From: Clostridia bacterium
GTDB lineage: Bacteria > Bacillota > Clostridia > Acetivibrionales > DSM-27016
Direction of reading: 5' to 3'
DNA length: 49,954 bases
Assembly (NCBI GenBank): GCA_026414765.1
Contig: JAOAIJ010000033.1
Coordinates: 1 to 49,954, forward strand
The notes under the pieces were generated by a model. The model was not told the DNA's origin. It saw only the letters and a list, made by a program, of their open reading frames with translations, and made no database searches. The position numbers and the translations under genes were made by a program. Numbering within the stretch: position 1 is the stretch's first letter; the number at the start of each line of letters is the position of its first letter. Positions 31,804 to 41,457 of the stretch are shown here, piece after piece.

Positions 31804-32528
31804 AAAAAGAGAATATCTCCGGTAACTATATATACATATACGGAGATGATGTTAATCATATAAGGCGAGTATTAAGGCTAAAATGCGGTGATAATATAAT
31901 AGTATGTGATGGAAATGGGTACGATTATGATGTTAGGATCGAGTGTTTTGAACAGGAAGCTGTAAAAACGAGTATCGTAAGTACTAGTGCCAATATTTCC
32001 GAACCCCCGGTGGATGTTACCCTTTTTCAGGGTATACCCAAATCAGACAAAATGGACTTTATTATTCAAAAAAGTGTGGAATTGGGAGTAAACCGAATTA
32101 TTCCGGTTAGCACAGAAAGAACCGTAGTTAGAATCGACAGTAAAAAGGATGCAGAAAGTAAAGTATCGAGATGGCAAAGGATAGCACTGGAAGCAGCTAA
32201 ACAATGCAATAGGGGTGCAATACCCCAAATCAGCTTTCCCATATCGTATCTGGAAAGCCTTGATTTGGCAAAGCAGGCTGATTTGGCGATAATACCATAT
32301 GAAAAAGAAACAGGAAACGGTTTAAGGGTGTTGATCAAAGAAAAAAACATAAAAAAACTTTCTATATTGATTGGCCCAGAAGGAGGCTTTTCCGAAAAGG
32401 AAATAGAAAATGCCATAAGATACGGAATTAATCCTGTAACTCTGGGGCCAAGAATATTAAGGACTGAGACTGCCGGGATTGCCGTGATTTCAATACTGAT
32501 GTATGAACTGGGGGATATTGGGAAATGA
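31785..32528 (+). CDS. rsmE: 16S rRNA m3U1498 methyltransferase RsmE
   Basis: SPOUT-class methyltransferase that methylates N3 of U1498 in 16S rRNA. It has the N-terminal PUA-like domain beginning MPKFFIEKENISG, and the knot region with LIGPEGGFSEKEIE and TLGPRILRTETAGI. 247 residues from the ATG at 31785 inside the end of prmA; the ATG at 31764 gives an unlike extension. The ribosome site is only GGTG, consistent with coupling to prmA translation. Its stop overlaps the next start as ATGA. Confidence 0.95.
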   Translation: MPKFFIEKENISGNYIYIYGDDVNHIRRVLRLKCGDNIIVCDGNGYDYDVRIECFEQEAVKTSIVSTSANISEPPVDVTLFQGIPKSDKMDFIIQKSVELGVNRIIPVSTERTVVRIDSKKDAESKVSRWQRIALEAAKQCNRGAIPQISFPISYLESLDLAKQADLAIIPYEKETGNGLRVLIKEKNIKKLSILIGPEGGFSEKEIENAIRYGINPVTLGPRILRTETAGIAVISILMYELGDIGK

Positions 32529-32896
32529 AAAACCTCACATTTGTAATAGTTGATGACGCAATATTTATGCGTACATTATTAAAAAAGATGATAGAGGAAG
32601 TTGAAACATACAAAGTCGTAGGAGAAGGATCCAATGGTTATGAAGCTATTCAGCAGGCAAAAAGTCTGAAGCCCGATATTATGACACTGGATATTACTAT
32701 GCCTGAAATGGATGGTATTAAAGCTGTACAGGAGGTGCTTAAAGTCAGTCCGGAAACCAAGATTCTGATGGTTTCAGCTATGGGACAGCAATCCATGGTA
32801 ATAGAGGCAATAAAACTGGGAGCCAGGGATTTTGTAGTAAAGCCGTTTGAGAAATCAAGGGTTTTGCAAGCTATAAAGAATATAATTTCTACATAA
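32525..32896 (+). CDS. Stand-alone response-regulator receiver (CheY-like)
   Basis: A 123-residue receiver with no output domain. Acidic pocket VDDA (residues 10-11), phosphorylation site in MTLDITMPEMDG (Asp near 56), switch Ser in MVSAMG and conserved Lys in VVKPFEK. It closely follows the CheY/TlpB-type consensus. It overlaps rsmE by four bases (ATGA) and ends in a strong terminator. No kinase or chemotaxis gene is nearby, so its partner lies elsewhere; a role in chemotaxis or stress signalling cannot be separated. Confidence 0.9.
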   Translation: MKNLTFVIVDDAIFMRTLLKKMIEEVETYKVVGEGSNGYEAIQQAKSLKPDIMTLDITMPEMDGIKAVQEVLKVSPETKILMVSAMGQQSMVIEAIKLGARDFVVKPFEKSRVLQAIKNIIST

Positions 32897-32898
32897 TT

Positions 32899-32938
32899 AA
32901 AAACTACAGGGATTTTTCATTTATTCCTGTAGTTTTAT
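32899..32938 (+). terminator. Terminator of the prmA-rsmE-receiver unit
   Basis: AAAACTACAGG pairs with CCTGTAGTTTT across a T-rich loop. TATTATTT follows. Confidence 0.8.
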
Positions 32939-33017
32939 TATTTATTCTTAACAATACAAAAAATAGAGTAAATCAAAGAAAATAAGTAAAAATTATATAA
33001 AATTTAAAAAAATGGCC

Positions 33018-33045
33018 TTTAAATTATTCAAAGTTGTGTTATAAT
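33018..33045 (+). promoter_or_regulatory. Extended -10 promoter for the yicC operon
   Basis: TATAAT at 33040-33045 preceded by TG one base upstream (extended -10). The -35 TTTAAA is weak, with 16-bp spacing. Confidence 0.55.
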
Positions 33046-33049
33046 AGTA

Positions 33050-33198
33050 AATGCTTAGCTAGGGAAATTTTGTAACCTGATTTGGCAAGGATCCCGGAAA
33101 AAAGAAAAATAACTTGCTGATAAGGCCAGCTTATAAATTTGTAAATGATAAGTGGCCTTGTTTATTATAAAATTCCTAAAAAAGGATGATTACATTAT
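33050..33198 (+). promoter_or_regulatory. Structured 5' leader of yicC with terminator-like hairpin
   Basis: The leader of about 145 nt holds AAGGCCA-G-CTTAT (33122-33134) pairing with ATAAGTGGCCTT (33148-33159), one G bulged. GTTTATTATAA follows. It sits between promoter and start codon, like an attenuator. It matches no riboswitch class I know. Confidence 0.4.
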
Positions 33199-34077
33199 AT
33201 GATAAAGAGTATGACCGGTTTTGGAAGAGGCGAATATCAGGAAGAAGGTAAGGAATTCCTTGTAGAGATAAAAACAGTAAATCACAGGTATAGTGATATT
33301 TTTGTTAAGATGCCAAGACAGATATCCTTCCTTGAAGATAAAGTACGCGAAATAGTTGGAAAGAGTATTTCTAGGGGCAAGGTTGATGTTTATATTTCAT
33401 ATGAGGATTACAGTGATGATTCAAAGAATGTATTATTTGATGAACCTTTGGCAAAAACTTATATTAAAGCTTTGGAAACACTGAGAGAAAAATATAATTT
33501 GAAAGATGACATAACAGTTTCTTTAGTTGCCAGATTCCCTGATGTCCTAAGAGTTGAAAAGAACGAGGAGGATGGAGAGAAGATATGGCTTCTATTGAAA
33601 AAGGCACTTGAAAAGGCTGTTGAGTCCCTTCTTGTTATGCGTCAGAATGAGGGGAAGGAGCTAAAGAATAATTTGCTTGAAAGAGCAAATTATATTGAAG
33701 AAATATTGAAGAAAATTACCGAGCGTTCCCCGAATGTTGTAAAGGAATATAGGATCAAGTTGGAAAACAGGTTAAAGGAGCTGCTGGAGCAGCAAACTGT
33801 AGATGAAAGCAGGATGGCAACTGAAGTTGCGATTTTTGCCGATAGATGCAGTATCGACGAGGAGATTGTAAGGCTCGGAAGTCATATAAGCCAGCTTAGA
33901 GAAGCTTTGAATATGGAGCAGCCTGTAGGTAGAAAACTTGATTTCTTAATACAGGAAATGAACAGAGAAATAAACACTATTGGTTCAAAAGCCAATGATT
34001 TGGTTATAACAAAACATGTGGTTGAAATAAAAAGTGAACTTGAAAAAGTAAGAGAGCAAATCCAGAATATTGAATAG
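33199..34077 (+). CDS. yicC: YicC/YloC family endoribonuclease
   Basis: Conserved family starting MIKSMTGFGRGE, with the C-terminal DUF1732 segment QEMNREINTIGSKA. E. coli YicC is an endoribonuclease linked to small-RNA decay. The family ends with the EMNREINT(I/L)xSKs motif, which is intact here. 292 residues. The order yicC-remA-gmk-rpoZ-coaBC is strongly conserved in Firmicutes. The ribosome site before the ATG is weak (GGATG), so translation may depend on the structured leader. Confidence 0.92.
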   Translation: MIKSMTGFGRGEYQEEGKEFLVEIKTVNHRYSDIFVKMPRQISFLEDKVREIVGKSISRGKVDVYISYEDYSDDSKNVLFDEPLAKTYIKALETLREKYNLKDDITVSLVARFPDVLRVEKNEEDGEKIWLLLKKALEKAVESLLVMRQNEGKELKNNLLERANYIEEILKKITERSPNVVKEYRIKLENRLKELLEQQTVDESRMATEVAIFADRCSIDEEIVRLGSHISQLREALNMEQPVGRKLDFLIQEMNREINTIGSKANDLVITKHVVEIKSELEKVREQIQNIE

Positions 34078-34131
34078 TATTTGAGTAATTATTAACACTT
34101 ACAAGAAAAGCAATTTAAGGAGGAAAGACAA

Positions 34132-34416
34132 ATGAAACTGATAAATATAGGATTTGGCAATATAGTCTCAGCAAACAGGCTTGTAGCTATAGTCAGTCCC
34201 GAGTCGGCACCTATAAAAAGAATAATTCAGGAAGCAAGGGACCGTGGCATGCTTATAGACGCTACTTATGGAAGAAGAACAAGAGCTGTAATAATTACAG
34301 ACAGTGACCATATTATTTTGTCTGCGGTACAGCCTGAGACAGTTGCACATAGGTTGAATGTAAAAGATACGGATACGGAACCTGACGTTGAAGAAGATGA
34401 AGATACTAATGAATAG
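34132..34416 (+). CDS. remA: RemA family DNA-binding regulator (DUF370)
   Basis: RemA is a small ring-forming DNA-binding protein that activates biofilm matrix genes in Bacillus. [16 protein letters not shown], the [11 protein letters not shown] helix and the [13 protein letters not shown] strand are family hallmarks. 94 residues, with an acidic tail ([16 protein letters not shown]) after the conserved ~80. AAGGAGG precedes the ATG. The function in Clostridia is not settled. Confidence 0.93.
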   Translation: MKLINIGFGNIVSANRLVAIVSPESAPIKRIIQEARDRGMLIDATYGRRTRAVIITDSDHIILSAVQPETVAHRLNVKDTDTEPDVEEDEDTNE

Positions 34417-34427
34417 GGGAATTAGAA

Positions 34428-35048
34428 ATGTGTCATGAGGGTTTGCTTGTTGTCTTTTGTGGCCCTTCAGGTGTAGGAAAGGGTTCTGTTCTTAAGATAG
34501 CTAAGGAAGGAAATGCCAATATCAAATACTCGGTTTCCGCTACTACAAGGAATCCCAGGCAAGGTGAAACAGATGGGGAAAGCTATTATTTCAAGACAAT
34601 ACCTGAGTTTAAAGAGATGATAGCAAATGATGAACTGGTTGAATGGGTCGAATACTGCGGCAATTTCTATGGTACTCCTAAAAAGTGTATTGATGATGCT
34701 TTGAGGGAAGGATACAATATTATTTTAGAAATTGAAGTGGAAGGGGCTGTAAATATTAAAAACAAATACCCTGACGCAGTTACTGTTTTTGTTTTACCAC
34801 CGTCTTTTGAAGAACTTCAGAAGCGTCTTGAAGGAAGAGGGACAGAAAAGCCCGATGTAATAGAAAAACGGCTTTGCAGAGCAAAGGAAGAAATGTCTTT
34901 TATCAATAAGTTTGACTATATAATAATTAATGATGATATTAACAATGCGGTAAGTGACTTTAACAATATATTGGCAGCAGAAAAGCTGCGGTATAAGAGG
35001 AATACGGATATTTTATCACGGATAGGGGTTATAAATGACCCAAAGTGA
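34428..35048 (+). CDS. gmk: Guanylate kinase
   Basis: Phosphorylates GMP to GDP using ATP. P-loop GPSGVGKGS at residues 11-19, the GMP-binding segment SATTRNPRQGETDGESYYF, and the lid region with RLEGRGTE. 206 residues, the normal size. It is 11 bp after remA, so cotranscribed. Confidence 0.97.
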   Translation: MCHEGLLVVFCGPSGVGKGSVLKIAKEGNANIKYSVSATTRNPRQGETDGESYYFKTIPEFKEMIANDELVEWVEYCGNFYGTPKKCIDDALREGYNIILEIEVEGAVNIKNKYPDAVTVFVLPPSFEELQKRLEGRGTEKPDVIEKRLCRAKEEMSFINKFDYIIINDDINNAVSDFNNILAAEKLRYKRNTDILSRIGVINDPK

Positions 35049-35122
35049 ACTTACTGACTTTAGACTATCTATGTTATTAAACTGATATTAAATATATTTC
35101 TATTAACAGGAGGTTTACGCGA

Positions 35123-35329
35123 ATGATTGATCCGTCAATTGGTTCATTGATGAATAAGGTTGACAGCAGGTATACCTTGGTTGTAGCAGCAGCAAAAAGA
35201 GCACGTCAGCTAGCTGATGGCGCACACAAACTTACAAAATGCAACTCTGAAAAAGCTGTTACAATAGCTATAAATGAGATCAATGAAGACAAGATTACTT
35301 ATGTACGTACAAAGAGTGGCATAAAATAA
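35123..35329 (+). CDS. rpoZ: RNA polymerase omega subunit
   Basis: The 68-residue omega chain stabilises the beta' subunit. It shows the conserved RYTLVVAAAKRARQL segment and EKAVTIAINEI. AGGAGG precedes the ATG. It lies between gmk and coaBC as expected. Confidence 0.95.
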   Translation: MIDPSIGSLMNKVDSRYTLVVAAAKRARQLADGAHKLTKCNSEKAVTIAINEINEDKITYVRTKSGIK

Positions 35330-35348
35330 TTAACTACTATTTGAAAAT

Positions 35349-35377
35349 TTTAAATGGACAATTATTTACGGTATAAT
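35349..35377 (+). promoter_or_regulatory. Possible promoter for coaBC
   Basis: TTTAAA (35349-35354), 17 bp, perfect TATAAT (35372-35377), giving a ~145-nt leader. Confidence 0.45.
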
Positions 35378-35526
35378 CAGACCTATACAGTGAGATTATC
35401 TGGTTACATGTATCTGAACGCAAATATTTTTATCGGTCCTAAAATCATAGTGGGCAATAGACGATTTGCTTATTAATTGTCGATTGTCCATTATTAATTA
35501 TCAAGCGATGGATTGGGGGTGGAGAA

Positions 35527-36726
35527 TTGCTAAAGGGTAAAACTGTAGTGATCGGTGTGTGTGGAGGTATTGCCGCCTATAAGGTTGTAGAAGTGGTCAG
35601 CCGGCTGCGCAGGGAGAATGCAGAAGTTCATGTTATTATGACGGAAAATGCTGCAAAGTTTGTAACACCTTTGACTTTTCAATCACTGTCACATAACCTG
35701 GTAATTACCGATATGTTTGATGAACCAAAGAAGTGGGATGTCGAACATATTTCGCTTGCAAGAAAAGCAGATATGTTTGTTGTTGCACCAGCAACGGCAA
35801 ATATCATCGGTAAGGTTGCAAATGGTATAGCCGACGATATGCTGACTACTACCATTATGGCTACCAGGGCTCCTGTACTTTTTGTACCGGCCATGAACAG
35901 TGCAATGTATGAAAATCCTATTGTGCAAAGCAATATTTCTAAACTTGCATCATACGGATATTTATTTATGGAGCCTGGCACAGGGGTGATGGCAGCGGAG
36001 GGTGAATACGGAAAGGGTAGATTACCTGAGCCTGAAGCAATTGTAGCGTGGATAGAAAAGATATTGAATCCTGAAAGGGATTTGGAGGGTAAAAGGATAC
36101 TTATTACTGCCGGACCTACCAGGGAAGCGATTGATCCTGTAAGATTCATTTCTAATCACTCCTCGGGGAAAATGGGATATGCAATGGCAGAAGCTGCGGT
36201 AAAAAGGGGTGCTGAAGTAATATTGGTTTCGGGGCCTGTAAATATAAAAAAACCTGATAATCTGAAATTTATTGATGTTATTAGTGCAGAAGAAATGTAT
36301 GATGCTGTTATGAAAAATTACGAACAGTGCCAGGCGATGATAATGGTTGCAGCAGTTGCAGATTACAAATGTGCTCAGATTTCCGATAAGAAAATCAAAA
36401 AGAAAAGTGATCAAATGACTATAGAACTTAAAAGGAATCATGATATCACTAAGGAATTGGGTAAAATAAAGGGTAATAGAATACTTGTGGGTACATGCGC
36501 AGAAACTAATGACTTAATTGAGAACGCAAAGTCCAAATTGAAGTCGAAGAATTTGGATATGATAATGGCAAATGACGTGACTCTTGAAGGCGCAGGCTTT
36601 GGAGTGGATACAAATATAGTAAAGATATTATTGAAAAGCGGTGAAATAAAAGAACTGCCTTTAATGAGTAAATTAGAGGTTGCAGAGGAAGTTTTGGATG
36701 AGATAGTCCATATGTTCAATTCATAA
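35527..36726 (+). CDS. coaBC: Bifunctional phosphopantothenoylcysteine decarboxylase/synthetase
   Basis: Carries out two steps of coenzyme A synthesis: CTP-dependent ligation of cysteine to phosphopantothenate (CoaB) and FMN-dependent decarboxylation (CoaC). The CoaC half (1-180) has GVCGGIAAYK, HISLARKAD with the catalytic His, and PAMNSAMYENP. The CoaB half starts at ILITAGPTREAIDPVRFISNHSSGKMG. 399 residues. The start is TTG, with GGGGGTGGAG upstream. Confidence 0.96.
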   Translation: MLKGKTVVIGVCGGIAAYKVVEVVSRLRRENAEVHVIMTENAAKFVTPLTFQSLSHNLVITDMFDEPKKWDVEHISLARKADMFVVAPATANIIGKVANGIADDMLTTTIMATRAPVLFVPAMNSAMYENPIVQSNISKLASYGYLFMEPGTGVMAAEGEYGKGRLPEPEAIVAWIEKILNPERDLEGKRILITAGPTREAIDPVRFISNHSSGKMGYAMAEAAVKRGAEVILVSGPVNIKKPDNLKFIDVISAEEMYDAVMKNYEQCQAMIMVAAVADYKCAQISDKKIKKKSDQMTIELKRNHDITKELGKIKGNRILVGTCAETNDLIENAKSKLKSKNLDMIMANDVTLEGAGFGVDTNIVKILLKSGEIKELPLMSKLEVAEEVLDEIVHMFNS

Positions 36727-36806
36727 TATTTTTCGGGCTGGTGTAATAAGCTAAACGAATTCTCAAATTATTTAGTATTAACATATATCTTAAGGAGGAA
36801 TATATA

Positions 36807-38195
36807 ATGGCTGTAGAAAAAACTATGGAAAAGATAGTTGCATTAGCAAAAAATAGAGGTTTTGTATATCCCGGTTCAGATATCTACGGTGGTCTTGCAA
36901 ATGCATGGGATTACGGCCCGTTGGGTGTAGAGCTCAAAAATAATGTAAAAAAGGCATGGTGGAAAAAATTCGTACAGGAAAGCCCCTACAATGTAGGTGT
37001 AGACTGTGCGATACTTATGAACCCTCAGGTTTGGGTAGCTTCAGGACACGTTGGAGGTTTCAGTGATCCTTTGATAGACTGCAAGGATTGTAAAACACGT
37101 CACAGAGCTGACAAGCTTATTGAAGAGTGGAATAAGGAAAATGGTATTGATGTGGCTGTTGACGGCTGGACCAATGACCAGTTGATCGGATATATAAAAG
37201 AAAAAGGTGTGAAATGTCCGGATTGTGGCTCAATTAATTTTACTGATATAAGAAAATTCAATCTTATGTTCAAAACCTTTCAGGGAGTTACGGAGGATTC
37301 AAAAGCTGAAATCTTCTTAAGGCCTGAAACTGCACAGGGTATATTTGTGAACTTTAAGAATGTACAACGTACTACAAGAAAAAAGATACCTTTTGGTATC
37401 GGCCAGATAGGTAAGTCTTTTAGAAATGAAATTACTCCAGGTAATTTTACATTCAGGACACGTGAGTTTGAGCAAATGGAATTGGAATTCTTCTGTGAGC
37501 CCGGTAAGGATCTTGAATGGTTTTCGTACTGGAAGGACTATTGCTATAACTGGCTATTAAATCTGGGTATGAAGGCTGAAAGCCTTAAGTTGCGTGACCA
37601 CAGTCCCGAGGAATTATCTCACTATAGTAATGCTACTACTGATATTGAATTTAAGTTCCCATTTGGGTGGGGTGAACTTTGGGGCATTGCCGATAGGACC
37701 GATTTTGATCTTAAGCAGCATATGGAGCATTCAAAAGATGATCTTTCATATTTTGATCCTACAACCAACGAAAAATATGTTCCATATTGTATAGAACCAT
37801 CACTTGGGGCTGACAGAGTTGCGCTTGCATTCCTCTGTGACGCTTATGATGAAGAAGAAGTTACTGAAGGGGATATCAGAACAGTGATGAGATTCCACCC
37901 TGTAATTGCTCCTGTGAAGGTAGCAATACTGCCTCTTTCAAAGAAGCTTGGTGACGATGCGTACAAAGTATACGAAATGCTTTCCAAGAAGTATGTGTGC
38001 GAATATGATGAAACAGGAAGCATAGGTAAAAGATACAGGAGGCAGGACGAGATAGGCACGCCGTTTTGTATTACCTTTGATTTCGATTCGCTAAATGACC
38101 GCAGTGTAACTATCAGAGAGCGGGATTCCATGCAGCAGGTAAGAATGGGAATAGATGAGCTCGACAAATATCTGGAAGAAAAATTCACTTTTTAG
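36807..38195 (+). CDS. glyS: Glycine-tRNA ligase (dimeric alpha2 type)
   Basis: Single-chain class II glycyl-tRNA synthetase, unlike the alpha2beta2 GlyQ/GlyS enzyme of Bacillus. It starts near [23 protein letters not shown], with motif 2 in [15 protein letters not shown], motif 3 in [10 protein letters not shown], and a C-terminal anticodon-binding domain. 462 residues. AAGGAGG precedes the ATG. Only 80 bp separate it from coaBC and no T-box is present, in contrast to hisS. Confidence 0.96.
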   Translation: MAVEKTMEKIVALAKNRGFVYPGSDIYGGLANAWDYGPLGVELKNNVKKAWWKKFVQESPYNVGVDCAILMNPQVWVASGHVGGFSDPLIDCKDCKTRHRADKLIEEWNKENGIDVAVDGWTNDQLIGYIKEKGVKCPDCGSINFTDIRKFNLMFKTFQGVTEDSKAEIFLRPETAQGIFVNFKNVQRTTRKKIPFGIGQIGKSFRNEITPGNFTFRTREFEQMELEFFCEPGKDLEWFSYWKDYCYNWLLNLGMKAESLKLRDHSPEELSHYSNATTDIEFKFPFGWGELWGIADRTDFDLKQHMEHSKDDLSYFDPTTNEKYVPYCIEPSLGADRVALAFLCDAYDEEEVTEGDIRTVMRFHPVIAPVKVAILPLSKKLGDDAYKVYEMLSKKYVCEYDETGSIGKRYRRQDEIGTPFCITFDFDSLNDRSVTIRERDSMQQVRMGIDELDKYLEEKFTF

Positions 38196-38223
38196 TTCTA
38201 AATAATATGAATTTGTATATTAT

Positions 38224-38252
38224 AAAGGCGGGGATAATATCCCCGCCTTTTG
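38224..38252 (+). terminator. glyS terminator
   Basis: AAAGGCGGGGAT (38224-38235) pairs with ATCCCCGCCTTT (38239-38250), a GC-rich 12-bp stem. Confidence 0.9.
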
Positions 38253-38706
38253 AGTTGTTGGCAAAGAAATAACCGGAATAGAGCTATTTGTTTCATGCAG
38301 GTATAAAAAATTCAGAGTTTGGCTATTTTATTATTAGATACCATAGGAGATTGATATAAAATTAACATAAAATTTTACAAAAAATTAATGAAATATTTTG
38401 GTAATATGATATAATATTGTGCTGTAATGAATTAATAACATTTACCATATTTTTAGAAATATATGTTCAAAACATGCAACTTTCAATATAAAATTCTTAA
38501 AGCACAAATCTAAACAATAGAGTTAGTAATTTTCCTGTGGTGTATTGCCCGGAAACCAGATTAGGTTTCACACATGTTGATTAAGTGCTGAAACAGCAAT
38601 GTTTCATAAGCATATAAAGATTGGAGACTCTGGATATTACACAAGGTTTTGGAGTTTCTTATCTGCAACTAGTCCCACTATATAAAATACATAGGAGGTT
38701 TACTTA
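38253..38706 (+). promoter_or_regulatory. ppdK upstream region with three serial hairpins
   Basis: No gene is supported over about 450 bp. TATAAT at 38410-38415 is a good -10 but has a poor -35. Three hairpins follow in the presumed leader: GAAACC/GGTTTC (38552-38557, 38564-38569), GAAACA-GCAA-TGTTTC (38590-38605, a GNRA tetraloop) and GAGACTC/GAGTTTC (38624-38630, 38652-38658). The repeated GAAAC/GTTTC arms suggest a regulatory RNA; I recognise no known class. Confidence 0.4.
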
Positions 38707-41349
38707 ATGGCAAAGTATGTTTATCTATTCAGTGAAGGTAATGCTTCAATGAAAAATCTACTAGGGGGTAAAGGTGCCAATCTGGCTGAAATGACAGGCT
38801 TGGGGCTTCCGGTTCCTAGAGGTTTTACTGTTACTACTGAAGCATGTACAAAGTATTATAAAGATGGGAAAGTTATTGCGAAGGAAATCGAAGAAGAAAT
38901 CTATTCGATGATGGCAAAAACAGAAGAAATAGTTGGAAAGAAATTTGGAGATCCCAATAACCCCTTTCTTGTTTCCGTACGTTCCGGTGCAAGAGCTTCA
39001 ATGCCTGGTATGATGGATACAATATTAAACCTCGGACTAAATGATATCGTTGTAGAGGGTTTGGCAAAGCTTACTAATAATGAAAGATTTGCATATGATA
39101 GCTACAGAAGATTCATACAGATGTTCAGTGACGTTGTTATGGAAGTTGACAAGCCTAAATTTGAAAAAATTCTCGAAGCGGTAAAAGAAGAAAATAACGC
39201 TCACTTTGACACAGATCTGACTGCCGATAACTTGAAGGAGGTTGTCAGAAGATATAAGGAATTGTTCAAAAAAGAAAAAGGTTTTGAATTTCCACAGGAG
39301 CCTAAAGCTCAGTTAATGGAAGCTGTAAAGGCAGTATTCCGTTCATGGGATAACCCAAGAGCTATAATATACAGAAGATTGAATGATATTCCAGGAGACT
39401 GGGGTACTGCTGTTAACGTTCAGGAAATGGTATATGGCAATATGGGTAATGATTCAGGAACTGGCGTTGCATTTACAAGAAACCCATCAACAGGAGAAAA
39501 CAAACTATACGGTGAATTCCTGATGAACGCACAGGGGGAAGATGTTGTTGCCGGTATCAGAACACCACAGTCAATAGACCAGTTAAAGGAAATAAATCCC
39601 GAAGCATACAATCAGTTTACAAATATTGCTCAAACTCTTGAAAAGCACTACAGAGATATGCAGGACATGGAGTTTACCATAGAAAAAGGAAAGTTATTCA
39701 TGCTCCAAACCAGAAATGGTAAGAGAACAGCTGCCGCGGCACTAAAAATAGCTGTTGACCTTGTAAGTGAAGGGATGGTTACCAAGGAAGAAGCTATAAT
39801 GAAGGTTGATCCGAAACAGTTGGATGCACTTTTACATCCTAATTTTGAACCCAAAGCATTAAAAGCAGCTTCTCCTATCGCGAAAGGGTTACCGGCATCG
39901 CCGGGAGCAGCCACAGGCAAGATTTATTTTGAAGCAGATGATGCGGTAGAAGCTTCAAAGGGCGGAGAAAAGAATGTAATACTTGTTAGGCTGGAAACTT
40001 CACCTGAAGATATTGAAGGTATGCACGTAGCTCAAGGTATACTTACAGGTCGTGGCGGTATGACTTCACATGCTGCTGTTGTTGCACGCGGAATGGGTAC
40101 ATGTTGTGTTGCAGGTTGCAGCGAAGTTAAGATAAATGAAGAAGAAAAATATTTTATTGATAAAAACGGAAAGAAATATGTTGAAGGAGATTGGATTTCT
40201 CTCGATGGATCGACAGGAAATGTTTACGGTAACCAATTACCTACAGTTCAGCCTGAAATGACAGGTGATTTCGCAGTACTGATGGGGTGGGCGGACGAAA
40301 TCAGAACATTAAAGGTCAGAACAAATGCTGATACTCCTGCTGATGCTGCTCAGGCAATGAAATTTGGTGCAGAAGGTATAGGCCTGTGCCGTACTGAGCA
40401 TATGTTCTTTGAATCTGACAGATTACCTGCAATGAGGGAAATGATAGTTTCAAGAACTGAAGAACAGAGAAGGAAAGCTCTTGACAAGCTGCTTCCAATG
40501 CAAAGAGGCGACTTTGAAGGATTGTTCAAGGAAATGAAGGGTTATCCTGTAACAATCAGATTCCTTGATCCACCGCTTCATGAATTCCTTCCGCAAGAAG
40601 ATGAAGATATAGCTTCGCTTGCAAAAGAAATGGGTATGACCTTTGATGAACTAAAAGGAATAGTTGCAGATCTTCATGAATTTAACCCAATGATGGGGCA
40701 TAGAGGCTGCCGTCTTGCAGTTACTTACCCTGAAATTGCTGAAATGCAGACCAGAGCTGTTATAGAAGCGGCTATAAACGTAAATAAAGCAGGAATGAAT
40801 GTTATTCCTGAAATAATGATTCCATTAGTAGGAGAAATAAAAGAACTAAAATATGTTAAAGATGTAGTAGTCAAAACTGCAGATGAAGTTATAGCAAAAG
40901 CTGGGGTCAAGCTTGAGTACAAAGTCGGTACAATGATTGAAATACCAAGAGCTGCTTTGACTGCTGATGAAATAGCAAAAGAAGCGGAATTTTTCTCCTT
41001 TGGTACAAACGACCTTACTCAGATGACTTTTGGTTTCAGCCGTGACGATGCAGGCAAATTCCTTGAAGAGTATTACAACAAGAAGATTTACGAATCTGAT
41101 CCATTTGCAAGACTTGACCAGACAGGCGTAGGAAAACTTGTTCAGATGTCAGCTGATCTTGGCAGAAAAACAAGACCTGATATCAAACTCGGTATATGTG
41201 GAGAACATGGGGGAGATCCTTCATCTGTTGAATTCTGCCATAAGGTAGGATTAAACTATGTATCCTGTTCACCTTTCCGTGTGCCTATAGCAAGACTGGC
41301 TGCAGCGCAGGCTGCTGTGAGAAAAGAAGGGGATTTGGGACAGAAATAA
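38707..41349 (+). CDS. ppdK: Pyruvate, phosphate dikinase
   Basis: Interconverts pyruvate, ATP and phosphate with phosphoenolpyruvate, AMP and pyrophosphate. In Clostridium thermocellum-like anaerobes it is a main route between PEP and pyruvate. The N-terminal nucleotide-binding domain has GGKGANLAEM; the swivelling domain carries GRGGMTSHAAVVARGMG with catalytic His455; and the PEP domain ends with GICGEHGGDP, containing the active Cys. 880 residues, as usual. AGGAGG precedes the ATG. Confidence 0.98.
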   Translation: MAKYVYLFSEGNASMKNLLGGKGANLAEMTGLGLPVPRGFTVTTEACTKYYKDGKVIAKEIEEEIYSMMAKTEEIVGKKFGDPNNPFLVSVRSGARASMPGMMDTILNLGLNDIVVEGLAKLTNNERFAYDSYRRFIQMFSDVVMEVDKPKFEKILEAVKEENNAHFDTDLTADNLKEVVRRYKELFKKEKGFEFPQEPKAQLMEAVKAVFRSWDNPRAIIYRRLNDIPGDWGTAVNVQEMVYGNMGNDSGTGVAFTRNPSTGENKLYGEFLMNAQGEDVVAGIRTPQSIDQLKEINPEAYNQFTNIAQTLEKHYRDMQDMEFTIEKGKLFMLQTRNGKRTAAAALKIAVDLVSEGMVTKEEAIMKVDPKQLDALLHPNFEPKALKAASPIAKGLPASPGAATGKIYFEADDAVEASKGGEKNVILVRLETSPEDIEGMHVAQGILTGRGGMTSHAAVVARGMGTCCVAGCSEVKINEEEKYFIDKNGKKYVEGDWISLDGSTGNVYGNQLPTVQPEMTGDFAVLMGWADEIRTLKVRTNADTPADAAQAMKFGAEGIGLCRTEHMFFESDRLPAMREMIVSRTEEQRRKALDKLLPMQRGDFEGLFKEMKGYPVTIRFLDPPLHEFLPQEDEDIASLAKEMGMTFDELKGIVADLHEFNPMMGHRGCRLAVTYPEIAEMQTRAVIEAAINVNKAGMNVIPEIMIPLVGEIKELKYVKDVVVKTADEVIAKAGVKLEYKVGTMIEIPRAALTADEIAKEAEFFSFGTNDLTQMTFGFSRDDAGKFLEEYYNKKIYESDPFARLDQTGVGKLVQMSADLGRKTRPDIKLGICGEHGGDPSSVEFCHKVGLNYVSCSPFRVPIARLAAAQAAVRKEGDLGQK

Positions 41350-41363
41350 TTCTATAGCAAAAG

Positions 41364-41396
41364 AGCAGGGTGAAATTATCACCTTGCTTTTTTTTT
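41364..41396 (+). terminator. ppdK terminator
   Basis: AGCAGGGTGA (41364-41373) pairs with TCACCTTGCT (41379-41388), followed by a long T-run. Confidence 0.9.
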
Positions 41397-41457
41397 GCTT
41401 TTCTTACTAATACTGCAAATATGTTAAGCTGACTGTATTTCAATTTACTCAGACTGG

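Noticed and set aside
35440-35512. Inverted repeat GGGCAATAGACGA / TCGATTGTCC as a riboswitch or terminator before coaBC
   Set aside because: Pairing is interrupted by three unpaired bases and no U-tract follows; it looks like common AT-rich intergenic repeat sequence.
36727-36806. T-box before the glycyl-tRNA synthetase gene
   Set aside because: Only 80 bp lie between the genes and no GGGTGG motif or terminator hairpin is present.
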